DNA from: Amycolatopsis sp. 2-15
GTDB taxonomy: Bacteria > Actinomycetota > Actinomycetes > Mycobacteriales > Pseudonocardiaceae
DNA: 64,000 bases
NCBI RefSeq assembly: GCF_030285625.1
Contig: NZ_CP127294.1
Location: 2,304,001 to 2,368,000 of the forward strand
Direction of reading: 5' to 3'
The position numbers and the translations under genes were made by a program. Below, one piece after another: positions 1 to 9,390 of the stretch; the stretch's first letter is position 1, and every line of letters starts with the position of its first letter. Under the pieces are notes generated by a model, which saw only the letters and a program-made list of their open reading frames with translations, ran no database searches and was not told where the DNA came from.

Positions 1-1892
<1,892 letters not shown>

Positions 1893-1921
1893 TCCGCCAC
1901 TTCAGTTCGCATACCGTCCGG

Positions 1922-1951
1922 GGCCCGGCGCGCTGCTCGCGTGCCGGGCTC
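1922..1951 (+). terminator. Possible hairpin terminator after hppA
   Basis: A GC-rich inverted repeat (GCCCGGC at 1923-1929 and GCCGGGC at 1943-1949, with additional inner pairing) sits about 30 bases after the hppA stop. There is no T-run, as is common for actinobacterial terminators. Confidence 0.4.
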
Positions 1952-1990
1952 CGGCGTGTCGGGAATTCTTCCCGCACTCCGGTGGGTGAC

Positions 1991-2018
1991 TTGCGAATGA
2001 TTCTCGGATCGGTACGGT
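1991..2018 (+). promoter_or_regulatory. Predicted sigma-70 type promoter of the lipoprotein gene
   Basis: TTGCGA (1991-1996) and TACGGT (2013-2018) are separated by 16 bases, which fits a housekeeping actinobacterial promoter. Transcription would begin near 2025, giving a leader of about 30 bases that carries the GGAGG ribosome site at 2044-2048. Confidence 0.45.
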
Positions 2019-2055
2019 CGGGGCACCTGGACGTCGAAGGGCAGGAGGTGTCGCG

Positions 2056-2640
2056 GTGCGGCCGCGGTCGACCGTTCTAGCCGCGCTGGTCACGGCACTC
2101 GGGATCGGCCTTGCCGGCTGCGGGCAGCAGCCGCCGGTGTCGCAGACCCACAGCGGTGGGCAAGCGGACACCTCCAGCCAGGCCGATCCGGCCGCGAGAT
2201 GGGCGGACGGCTACTGCTCGGCGGTCACCCACCTCGTGCGCACGCTCGCGAACCTGCCCGAGATCGACCCCAGCTCGCCCGAACAGGCCTCCCGCACGTC
2301 GAGCCGGCTCCTGTCGTCCGTCGTGGACGGCATCGACCAGACCGTCGAGGGCCTCGACCGCGTCGGCCCCCCGCCGCTGCCCGGCGACGACCAGGCCCGC
2401 GGCGACCTGCTCAAGCAGTTCTCCTCCGTCCGTTCGCGCGCCGACACCGCCCGCGAACGCCTCGACACGGCCACCGACGCCTCCACCACCAAAACCGCCC
2501 TCAGCGACGCCCGGGCCACCCTCGACGACGTCGCCGCGCTCGACGTCCTCCAGGCCCTCAACGCCACGCCGGAGCTCTCGGCCGCGGGGAAGCGGGCGCC
2601 GGACTGTCAGCAGCTTGTCGTGCCGCCGGCGCCGCGCTGA
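2056..2640 (+). CDS. Small exported lipoprotein of unknown function
   Basis: The GTG start at 2056 is preceded by a GGAGG ribosome site. Residues 1-22 form a lipoprotein signal peptide with the lipobox LAGC, so Cys22 would be lipidated and the protein anchored outside the membrane. The 194-residue chain is then mostly helical and polar (positions about 50-180), with regularly spaced Leu and Ala suggesting a helical bundle, and a Cys near the C-terminus. I recognise no enzyme motif. It ends next to the convergent MarR gene with no spacer. Many actinobacteria carry such short helical lipoproteins; a substrate-binding or cell-envelope role would be a guess. Confidence 0.75.
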   Translation: MRPRSTVLAALVTALGIGLAGCGQQPPVSQTHSGGQADTSSQADPAARWADGYCSAVTHLVRTLANLPEIDPSSPEQASRTSSRLLSSVVDGIDQTVEGLDRVGPPPLPGDDQARGDLLKQFSSVRSRADTARERLDTATDASTTKTALSDARATLDDVAALDVLQALNATPELSAAGKRAPDCQQLVVPPAPR

Positions 2641-3096
2641 CTAGTTCTCCAAGTCGAGTGCGCTCGTCACCCGAATGAGGTAGCCGGCGAAGCGTTGCCG
2701 ATCTGCCGCCGACCACGTGGCGGTGAGGTCGTTGAACGTCCTGCGCTGCCATTGGTGCGAGGCGTTGAGCAGGTCGCGTCCGCTGGCCGTGAGCTCCAGT
2801 GATGCTCGACGCCGGTCCTGGCCCGAGGTGCCGCGTGTGACGTAGCCGGCTGCGGTCGCGTCGCGGACCATGCGGCTGGCGCCGGAGTGGTCGAGGCCGA
2901 GGTGGTGCGCGACGGTCGCGACGGTCACCTCGTCGGTGTGCTCGCTGCCCGTGTCGACGGCCTCGACGGCGAGGATGTGATGCACGTGGCGCATCTCGCC
3001 CGTGAGCTCGGTCGACGTGCGCAGGGTCCAGCGCCGAGACCAGTGCCTGACCAGGCGGAACAACGCGGGGCCGGCTTCGGTGAGGGGTGTCGTCAC
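2641..3096 (-). CDS. MarR-family transcriptional regulator
   Basis: A winged-helix repressor of about 151 residues, divergent from the MFS pump at 3149. The motif TVATVAHHLGLDHSGASRMV is the recognition helix region, followed by the wing SGQDRRRASLELTASGRDLL, which is diagnostic of MarR proteins. Two starts are possible. ATG at 3105 overlaps a TAGAAT box (3109-3104), whereas GTG at 3096 lies exactly 7 bases after that box, as expected for a leaderless mRNA; I chose the GTG. The shared intergenic region holds short palindromes that could be its operator. By family rule it would repress itself and the pump until a small ligand binds; the ligand is unknown. Confidence 0.85.
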   Translation of the reverse strand: MTTPLTEAGPALFRLVRHWSRRWTLRTSTELTGEMRHVHHILAVEAVDTGSEHTDEVTVATVAHHLGLDHSGASRMVRDATAAGYVTRGTSGQDRRRASLELTASGRDLLNASHQWQRRTFNDLTATWSAADRQRFAGYLIRVTSALDLEN

Positions 3097-3103
3097 GGGT
3101 TCC

Positions 3104-3151
3104 ATTCTACCTTGACTGTGTGCGATTCGCATGCATAACGTGTGCGATATG
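3104..3151. promoter_or_regulatory. Overlapping divergent promoters with MarR-type operator palindromes
   Basis: Toward the pump: TTGACT (3112-3117), 18 bases, TAACGT (3136-3141), then ATG at 3149. Toward marR: TAGAAT (3109-3104) and GTG at 3096. Between them lies TGCGATTCGCA (3121-3131), a perfect 5-1-5 inverted repeat, and the related half-site TGTGCGATATGCATG (3141-3155) repeats its left arm. A dimeric repressor bound here would cover both promoters. Confidence 0.5.
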
Positions 3152-4510
3152 CATGTACTTCTCCGTGGCCGCGACGCCGCGTTCGCCGCGCTCGTGCTGG
3201 GGCGGCTGATGGCGTCGCTCGACACGAACGTGGTGGTTGCGGCGCTGCCGTCCATCGGCGCTGATTTGGGCGATCCAGGCTCGGTGGGCGGGGTGACGGC
3301 GGCGTACCTGTTGGCGGTCGCGGTCGCCACGCCGGTGCACGGCAGCCTCGGTGACCGTTGGGGACGGCGGCGCATGTTCGTCGGCTCGGTGACAGCGTTC
3401 GCCGTCGGGTCGGTGGCGTGTGCGCTGGCGCCGAACTTGGCCGCGTTGATCGGGTTTCGCGCGGTGCAGGGGCTGGGTGGGGGTGGGCTGATCGTGGCTG
3501 CCGTTGCGGCGATGGCGGAGCTATTCGACCGCGACGAGCTGGTGCGGCGGCAGGGCTGGCTGACGGCGGTGTTCGCACTGTCGTCGATCGGTGGTGCGCC
3601 GTTGGGTGGCCTGCTGGCGGCCGTCGCGGGCTGGTGGTCGATCTTCCTCATCAACCTGCCGATCTGCGTCGTGGCTTTGTTTCTGGGGGCGCGTTCTGTG
3701 CCCGGCTTCCGGCGAGTAGACCGAATCCGGTTCGACTCCGCGGGAGCGGTTCTGGTCGCGATCGCTGGAGGCTGCGTCGTCGTGCTCGGCAGCGGTGAGG
3801 CGCTGGCACGCGACGCGGTGTGGGCACCCGTGCTGGTGGTCGCCGCACTAGCCGCGACCGGGGCCTTCGTGCAGGTCGAGCGACGTACGGCTGCTCCGCT
3901 GGTCCCGCCCCGGCTGTTCGCCGATGCCGGGTTGGCGCGGGTTGTCGCGGTCACCTTCCTCACGGGTGTGGCGTTGTTCGGCAGTTTCACCTACGTGCCA
4001 TTGGTCATCGGCGCCGCGCGTCCGGAAGCCACGGCCCTGCTCCTCGTGCCGATGAGTGTGGGTCAGGTGCTGGTCACGGGCGGGTTCGCGCTGCTTGCCC
4101 GCAGGTGGTCGCGGGTCTCCGCCTGGGGCCGGTTCGGGTTGGCTCTCGGCGTGGTCGGGCTTCTCGTGACCGCGGCGATCCCGCTGCTGGCGCCTGGTCC
4201 GGCGCGGTTTGCAGCCGTGGTCGTGGGGCTCGCGTCCAGCGGCGCCGCGCTCGGACTGTCGATGCAGGCCTACACGCTGCTCGCGCAGTCGTCGGCGCCA
4301 AAGGACATCCTGGGCGCCGGCTTGGCCACACTCACCTTCGCGCGCCAGATCGGCGGTTCCCTCGGCATCGCCGTCTTCAGCCTGCTCGCGCTGCCTGTGG
4401 TGTTCCTCGTGGCCGCTGCCGCGATGCTGGTGGCCGTGGTCGTCGCGCCTCGGCGTGCGCATGACCGCCTGTCGCCACGATCGCTCGATCGGCGAAAATC
4501 CGCCGCGTAA
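3149..4510 (+). CDS. MFS drug-efflux type transporter (DHA2-like)
   Basis: A proton-coupled exporter in the cytoplasmic membrane. The N-terminal segment shows LDTNVVVAALPSIGADL (motif D1), GSLGDRWGRRRMF (motif A, loop 2-3) and GFRAVQGLGGGGLI (motif B). The motif C region is degenerate, reading SSIGGAPLGGLLA where GPxxGG is usual. Hydrophobic segments continue to about residue 440, so 12-14 helices fit a length of 453. ATG 3131 is also in frame but lies inside the promoter; ATG 3149 is exactly 7 bases after TAACGT, so a leaderless start is favoured. The divergent MarR gene suggests induction by the exported compound. The substrate cannot be told from sequence. Confidence 0.85.
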   Translation: MHVLLRGRDAAFAALVLGRLMASLDTNVVVAALPSIGADLGDPGSVGGVTAAYLLAVAVATPVHGSLGDRWGRRRMFVGSVTAFAVGSVACALAPNLAALIGFRAVQGLGGGGLIVAAVAAMAELFDRDELVRRQGWLTAVFALSSIGGAPLGGLLAAVAGWWSIFLINLPICVVALFLGARSVPGFRRVDRIRFDSAGAVLVAIAGGCVVVLGSGEALARDAVWAPVLVVAALAATGAFVQVERRTAAPLVPPRLFADAGLARVVAVTFLTGVALFGSFTYVPLVIGAARPEATALLLVPMSVGQVLVTGGFALLARRWSRVSAWGRFGLALGVVGLLVTAAIPLLAPGPARFAAVVVGLASSGAALGLSMQAYTLLAQSSAPKDILGAGLATLTFARQIGGSLGIAVFSLLALPVVFLVAAAAMLVAVVVAPRRAHDRLSPRSLDRRKSAA

Positions 4511-4550
4511 CCCTCGCGTCCGATCGAACTTGTGTTCTATCATGATCCGC

Positions 4551-5270
4551 GTGGAGCGGACGATCTCGCTGTTCTCGGCAGAGGCGAGCGGCCCGGGGCT
4601 ATCGGACCTGGCCGGCCTGCTGTGCTGCCAAGGGCAGATCACCGGCTTCGGGCGCACGGCGGCTCGGCTGTCCGTGAATGTCGACGAGCAGTGGCGCGCC
4701 CGGGTGCTGGCACGCGAGTGCCGCCGGCGTGGGGCCGATGCGCAGGTGGCGGTGCGGGAGTGCGGGCGGCCGCAGGTGCGCACGTCGTTCCGAGTCGACC
4801 TGCTTCCCCTGTCCGTGCAGTGGCTGCGCCGGGGCTGCTCGGGTCCGTCCGAAGACGATTCGGGCAAAGCGCTCCCCGACGGCTTCCGGCTGAGCGGCGC
4901 GATGCTGCGCATGTGGGCGCTGGCCGCGGGGCGGCAGGGGTCGTCGGGCTACCTGCTCGGGATGGACCCACTGGCGCCCCACCTGCACGACGACCTGCTG
5001 GCCGCGCTGGCGCCGCTGGGCGTCCACGCCCGGTTGCTGGGGCCGAAGGCCGAGGAGCCAGCCGCGCGGTTGACCGGGCGGCGCAAGCTCGACGGGCTGC
5101 TGGAGCTCATCGGCGAGGCGCCCGCGGGCGCGGAGGCCGCGTGGCCCGAGCTGCCCGAACCCCGTGAGGAAACCCGGCCCGAACGCACTGAAGGGGACTC
5201 CCGCCGCGACAGAGGCGGCGGGAGTCCCCTTCAGTATTTGCTGGGCGACGTCCTGGAGGCCGTCGGCTAA
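4551..5270 (+). CDS. WhiA N-terminal-like (LAGLIDADG fold) protein without HTH, next to topA
   Basis: About 239 residues. The order of segments resembles the N-terminal homing-endonuclease-like half of the sporulation regulator WhiA: LAGLLCCQGQITGFG, then ARVLARECRRRGADAQV, a central segment GAMLRMWALAAGRQGSSGYLL, and LLAALAPLGVHARLL followed by KLDGLLELIGEAP. The WhiA C-terminal helix-turn-helix is absent. This assignment is my own comparison from memory. GTG 4551 is 7 bases after TATCAT (4538-4543); ATG 4542 is the alternative. The tail after residue 200 is low-complexity and is encoded partly by a perfect hairpin (5188-5234). The stop overlaps the stop of the convergent protease gene. Rv3647c occupies the corresponding place near topA in M. 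tuberculosis, as I recall. Confidence 0.6.
   Translation: MERTISLFSAEASGPGLSDLAGLLCCQGQITGFGRTAARLSVNVDEQWRARVLARECRRRGADAQVAVRECGRPQVRTSFRVDLLPLSVQWLRRGCSGPSEDDSGKALPDGFRLSGAMLRMWALAAGRQGSSGYLLGMDPLAPHLHDDLLAALAPLGVHARLLGPKAEEPAARLTGRRKLDGLLELIGEAPAGAEAAWPELPEPREETRPERTEGDSRRDRGGGSPLQYLLGDVLEAVG
5188..5234 (-). terminator. Perfect 20-bp hairpin, likely terminator of the protease gene, inside the convergent CDS
   Basis: Arms 5188-5207 and 5215-5234 are perfectly complementary with a 7-base loop. It lies 33 bases beyond the stop of the minus-strand protease gene, the right place for its terminator, yet it is entirely within the coding sequence of the plus-strand gene. No T-run follows. Confidence 0.6.
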
Positions 5271-6091
5271 GGCTTCGGCAGTGTGCACCCGGCCCAGTTG
5301 AGGTCGATTTCGCTCGCCGCCGTCAGGCACGCGGGAATACCGAACGTCTCCTCGCCGTACTTGGTACCGGGATGCACGGTCACGTTCCCGGACCCGTCGA
5401 TCTCGCACGGGTTGTCGAGCGTGCAGCGCTGGCCGTCGTCGTTCGACGTGTTGTTCACGCCGATGACCTTGCCGGTCGCGGTCTCGACGATCGGGGAGCC
5501 GGACGTGCCGCCGATGGTCTTGCACTCGGGTGTGTAGCGGATCGAGTCCTTCCAGACCCAGCCGTTCTCGTGCAGCTCGTGCACGAACCCGTCGATCGAG
5601 CAGGAGTAGATGGTCTTCCAGTAGCCCGAGACCACGTCGATGTGCGTGCCCGCGGTCGGGTGCGTCGCCACGAGCTCGAGCGGGGAGACCCGGTACTTCT
5701 GCTTGATCGCCGCGTACGTCGTGTCGAGCTGGTAGAGCGACACGTCGGTGTCGGTCATGGTCGCGTACACGACCTTTTTGGCCTTCAGCGTCCCGAGTGA
5801 ACTTTTGCCGTCCGACGACAGAAGGCTGAAGGTCCGGGTGGACTGCTGACCGACGATGACCTCGCCGGGATCGGGGAAACCCGACTCCAGGCAGTGACCG
5901 TTGGAAAGTACGAGTGCGGGTGCTGTGTCGGGCGTACCGGCCGGTTTGACGACCGAGCCGGAGCAGTTGGACAGCGCCACCGTGCCGGAGAACGTGGTGG
6001 TCGCGGCGCTCACGGCGCTCGCTGCGGGGGCGGTGACCAGGGCGAACGCGGCCACTGCCGCGAGCACGCCACCGAGCAGGCGTCGGGTCAT
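5267..6091 (-). CDS. Secreted trypsin-like serine protease (S1 family)
   Basis: A Sec signal peptide (basic MTRR, hydrophobic core, AASA cleavage region near residue 26) leads a 274-residue protein. The catalytic triad is visible: His66 in SNGHC, Asp116 in DTDVSLY and Ser199 in GGTSGSP. Paired cysteines (43/67, 164/190 and two near the C-terminus) fit extracellular disulfides. ATG 6091 is used because AAAGGA lies just upstream and the next upstream ATG would put 30 unrelated residues before the signal peptide. The chain has no separate pro-domain of the alpha-lytic type. It probably cleaves extracellular or envelope proteins; specificity is not readable. The neighbouring gene converges, with overlapping stop codons. 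Confidence 0.88.
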   Translation of the reverse strand: MTRRLLGGVLAAVAAFALVTAPAASAVSAATTTFSGTVALSNCSGSVVKPAGTPDTAPALVLSNGHCLESGFPDPGEVIVGQQSTRTFSLLSSDGKSSLGTLKAKKVVYATMTDTDVSLYQLDTTYAAIKQKYRVSPLELVATHPTAGTHIDVVSGYWKTIYSCSIDGFVHELHENGWVWKDSIRYTPECKTIGGTSGSPIVETATGKVIGVNNTSNDDGQRCTLDNPCEIDGSGNVTVHPGTKYGEETFGIPACLTAASEIDLNWAGCTLPKP

Positions 6092-6409
6092 GGTGGTTCC
6101 TTTCGCCTCGACGAGGTAGTAAGTGAAGCGGTGCCAACGTCGGGTCCACCACCGTCGAACGGAGGGTATCGGCGTGATCACGAGCTACCCTGCACGGCAC
6201 GTGTCCGGAATCACGTGCTAGGTGTGGAGAGGAAACATCGCCGAGGTCAAAGGCGATCCGACGGGCAGGGGCCCGGCGGCGTGTCAGGCCACCTAGCCGC
6301 TGCGCGGCCGGTGCGGGCGTGCACACTGGCAGGTCGAAGACGCGGGCGCAGCACCCCTCGTCGAGGGGTTATAAGGAGTGCCGCCGCCATCGAGGGCGAT
6401 GGTGCGGGG
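6092..6409. other. Non-coding leader region before topA
   Basis: No gene is supported here. It contains a TACCCT box (6186-6191), the inverted repeat GCACGTG/CACGTGC (6197-6203 and 6212-6218) and, just before topA, a perfect hairpin CCCCTCG-T-CGAGGGG (6354-6368) followed by TTATAAGGAG. These could form the promoter, an operator and a leader structure for topA. I recognise no known riboswitch class. Confidence 0.4.
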
Positions 6410-9319
6410 ATGACTGGAGAGCAGGGCAGCGTGGCAGGAGCACGGACCAAGAAGGACGGCACCGGGACGAACGGCGCCGCGACTCGGCGGCTGGTGATCG
6501 TCGAGTCGCCTACTAAGGCCCGCAAGATCGCCCCGTACCTCGGCGGCAACTACGTCGTCGAGTCCTCCGTCGGGCACATCCGCGACCTTCCGCGCGGTGC
6601 GGCCGACGTGCCGGCCCAGTACAAGGGCGAGTCGTGGGCGCGCCTCGGCGTGGACATCGACAACGACTTCAAGCCGCTCTACATCGTCACGCCGGACAAG
6701 AAGTCCAAGGTCACCGAGCTCAAGGGCCTCCTGAAGGACGTCGACGAGCTCTACCTCGCCACGGACCCCGACCGCGAGGGCGAAGCCATCGCGTGGCACC
6801 TGCTCGAGACGCTCAAGCCCAAGGTGCCCGTGCGCCGCATGGTGTTCCACGAGGTCACCGAGCAGGCGATCCGCGCGGCCGCCGACTCGACCCGCGAGCT
6901 CGACGTCGACCTCGTCGACGCGCAGGAGACCCGCCGCATCCTCGACCGCCTCTACGGCTACGAGGTCTCGCCGGTGCTGTGGAAGAAGGTCATGCCGAAG
7001 CTCTCGGCGGGCCGCGTGCAGTCCGTCGCGACGCGGATCGTGGTCGAGCGTGAGCGGGAGCGCATGCGCTTCACTTCGGCTTCGTACTGGGACATCTCCG
7101 CGACGATGCAGGTGAACACAGCCGCCGGCGCTTCTGAGGACACAGTTTCGCCGCAGACGTTCCCGGCGCGCCTGGTCGGCGTCGACGGCGCCCGCCTGGC
7201 CACCGGCCGCGACTTCGACTCCGACGGTCAGCTCAAGGGCACGGCCAAGGAGATCCGCGTGCTCGGCGAGGCCGAGGCGCAGGCCCTGACGCAGGCGCTG
7301 GCCGACCGCGACTTCACCGTGTCCAGCGTCGAGGAGAAGCCGTACACGCGGAAGCCCTACGCGCCCTTCATGACCTCGACGCTGCAGCAGGAAGCGGGCC
7401 GCAAGCTGCGCTTCACGTCCGAGCGCACGATGCGGATCGCGCAGAAGCTGTACGAAAACGGCTACATCACCTACATGCGTACCGACTCGACCACGCTGTC
7501 GGAGTCGGCGATCTCGGCCGCCCGCAGCCAGGCGACGCAGCTGTACGGCAAGGAGTACGTGTCGCCTTCGCCGCGGCAGTACACGCGCAAGGTGAAGAAC
7601 GCGCAGGAGGCGCACGAGGCGATCCGCCCGTCGGGCGAGGTGTTCCGCACGCCGGGCCAGGTCGCGGGCGAGCTGGACTCCGACGAGTTCCGCATGTACG
7701 AGATGATCTGGCAGCGCACGATCGCGTCGCAGATGGCCGACGCGAAGGGCACCACGATGTCGGTGCGCATCATCGGCACCGCGACCTCGGGCGAGGAGTG
7801 CACCTTCGCCGCTTCGGGCCGCACGATCACCTTCGCCGGCTTCCTGAAGGCCTACGTCGAGGCAGTCGACACCGAGGCCGGCGGCGAGGCGGACGACAAG
7901 CAGAGCCGCCTGCCGGTGCTGGTGAAGGACCAGGGGCTGACCGCGTCCGACCTGTCGGCCGACGGCCACACCACCTCGCCGCCCGCGCGCTACTCCGAGC
8001 CGAGCCTCGTGAGCAAGCTCGAAGAGCTGGGCATCGGCCGCCCGTCGACGTACGCGTCGATCATCAAGACCATCCAGGACCGCGGCTACGTGTGGAAGAA
8101 GGGCTCCGCCCTGGTGCCCTCGTGGGTCGCGTTCGCCGTGATCGGCCTGATGGAGCGGCACTTCGAGCGCCTGGTGGACTACAACTTCACCGCCGGTCTC
8201 GAGGACGAGCTCGACCGCATCGCCAACGGCGACGAGCAGCGCGTGGAGTGGCTCTCGAAGTTCTACTTCGGCGGTGACTTCGGCGTGGAGGGCTCGGTCG
8301 GGCGGCTCGGCGGGCTGAAGAAGCTGGTCGACGGCAGTGTCGAGGGCATCGACGCGCGTGAGATCAACTCGATCCCGCTGTTCAACGACGCCGACGGGCA
8401 CAAGGTCGTCGTGCGCGTGGGCCGATACGGGCCGTACCTCGAGCGCGAGGTCGACGGCCAGTCCCAGCGCGCCAACCTGCCCGAGGACCTGCCGCCGGAC
8501 GAGCTGACGTCGGAGATCGCGGAGAAGCTGTTCGCCACGCCGCAGGAAGGCCGTCAGCTGGGCGTCGACCCGGTGAGCGGGCACGACATCGTGGCGAAGG
8601 AAGGCCGCTTCGGCCCGTACGTCACCGAGGTGCTGCCCGAGCCCGAGCCGCTGCCCGAGGGCGCGACGGCCGCGCAGAAGAAGGCCGCCAAGGCGAAGCA
8701 GCCGAAGCCGCGTACGGGCTCGCTGTTCAAGTCGATGGCCATCGACACGATGACGCTCGAAGACGCCCTGAAGCTGCTGTCGCTGCCGCGCGTGGTGGGC
8801 AAGGATCCGGAGTCGGGTGACGAGATCACCGCGCAGAACGGGCGCTACGGGCCGTACCTGAAGAAGGGCACGGACTCGCGTTCGATCCAGACCGAGGACC
8901 AGCTGTTCTCGATCACGCTGGAAGAGGCGCTGAAGATCTATTCGGAGCCGAAGCAGCGCGGCCGGTCGGCCACGGCCAAGCCGCCGCTCAAGGAGCTCGG
9001 TGACGACCCCGTGTCGGGCAAGCCGATGGTGGTCAAGGACGGGCGCTTCGGCCCGTACGTCACCGACGGTGAATACAACGCGACGCTGCGGAAGTCCGAC
9101 AGCATCGAGGAGCTGACGGCCGAGCGCGGCGCGGAGCTGCTCGCGGAGAAGCGGGCGAAGGGCCCGGCCCCCAAGCGTCGCACCACCACGACGCGCAAGG
9201 CGCCGGCGAAGTCCACGGCGGCGAAGTCGGCTTCGGCCACGAAGTCGGCCGCCGCGGCGAAGACGACGACGGCCAAGAAGGCGCCCGCCAAGAAGGCGAG
9301 CACCGCGAAGGCCAAGTAG
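6410..9319 (+). CDS. topA: DNA topoisomerase I (type IA)
   Basis: Relaxes negative supercoils by transient single-strand cleavage. The Toprim domain has LVIVESPTKARKI (catalytic Glu32) and DPDREGEAIAWHL (metal-binding DxDxE near residue 120). The active-site tyrosine lies in YITYMRTDS near residue 354, and SAGRVQS is the conserved core motif. Beyond about residue 620 come repeated domains with GRYGPYL or GRFGPYV cores, four in all, then a Lys/Ala-rich tail typical of actinobacteria that aids DNA binding. Length of 969 residues is normal for this group. GTG 6431, with GGAGAG 9 bases upstream, is a plausible alternative start. The leader holds a hairpin at 6354-6368. A perfect terminator follows. 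Confidence 0.97.
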   Translation: MTGEQGSVAGARTKKDGTGTNGAATRRLVIVESPTKARKIAPYLGGNYVVESSVGHIRDLPRGAADVPAQYKGESWARLGVDIDNDFKPLYIVTPDKKSKVTELKGLLKDVDELYLATDPDREGEAIAWHLLETLKPKVPVRRMVFHEVTEQAIRAAADSTRELDVDLVDAQETRRILDRLYGYEVSPVLWKKVMPKLSAGRVQSVATRIVVERERERMRFTSASYWDISATMQVNTAAGASEDTVSPQTFPARLVGVDGARLATGRDFDSDGQLKGTAKEIRVLGEAEAQALTQALADRDFTVSSVEEKPYTRKPYAPFMTSTLQQEAGRKLRFTSERTMRIAQKLYENGYITYMRTDSTTLSESAISAARSQATQLYGKEYVSPSPRQYTRKVKNAQEAHEAIRPSGEVFRTPGQVAGELDSDEFRMYEMIWQRTIASQMADAKGTTMSVRIIGTATSGEECTFAASGRTITFAGFLKAYVEAVDTEAGGEADDKQSRLPVLVKDQGLTASDLSADGHTTSPPARYSEPSLVSKLEELGIGRPSTYASIIKTIQDRGYVWKKGSALVPSWVAFAVIGLMERHFERLVDYNFTAGLEDELDRIANGDEQRVEWLSKFYFGGDFGVEGSVGRLGGLKKLVDGSVEGIDAREINSIPLFNDADGHKVVVRVGRYGPYLEREVDGQSQRANLPEDLPPDELTSEIAEKLFATPQEGRQLGVDPVSGHDIVAKEGRFGPYVTEVLPEPEPLPEGATAAQKKAAKAKQPKPRTGSLFKSMAIDTMTLEDALKLLSLPRVVGKDPESGDEITAQNGRYGPYLKKGTDSRSIQTEDQLFSITLEEALKIYSEPKQRGRSATAKPPLKELGDDPVSGKPMVVKDGRFGPYVTDGEYNATLRKSDSIEELTAERGAELLAEKRAKGPAPKRRTTTTRKAPAKSTAAKSASATKSAAAAKTTTAKKAPAKKASTAKAK

Positions 9320-9336
9320 CAGGCGGAGTTTCCGTC

Positions 9337-9370
9337 GGGGCCACCCGAGACTTTCGGGTGGCCCCTTCTT
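9337..9370 (+). terminator. Rho-independent terminator of topA
   Basis: Perfect 12-bp stem (9337-9348 with 9354-9365), 5-base loop, followed by TTCTT. Confidence 0.8.
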
Positions 9371-9390
9371 CGCGTCTGGGGGCGTTTTCG

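Noticed and set aside
6092..6409. Cyclic di-AMP or other known riboswitch before topA
   Set aside because: Only short hairpins are visible; I could not match the conserved core of any class.
6293..8584. Large minus-strand ORF opposite topA
   Set aside because: Antisense shadow of topA caused by high third-position GC.
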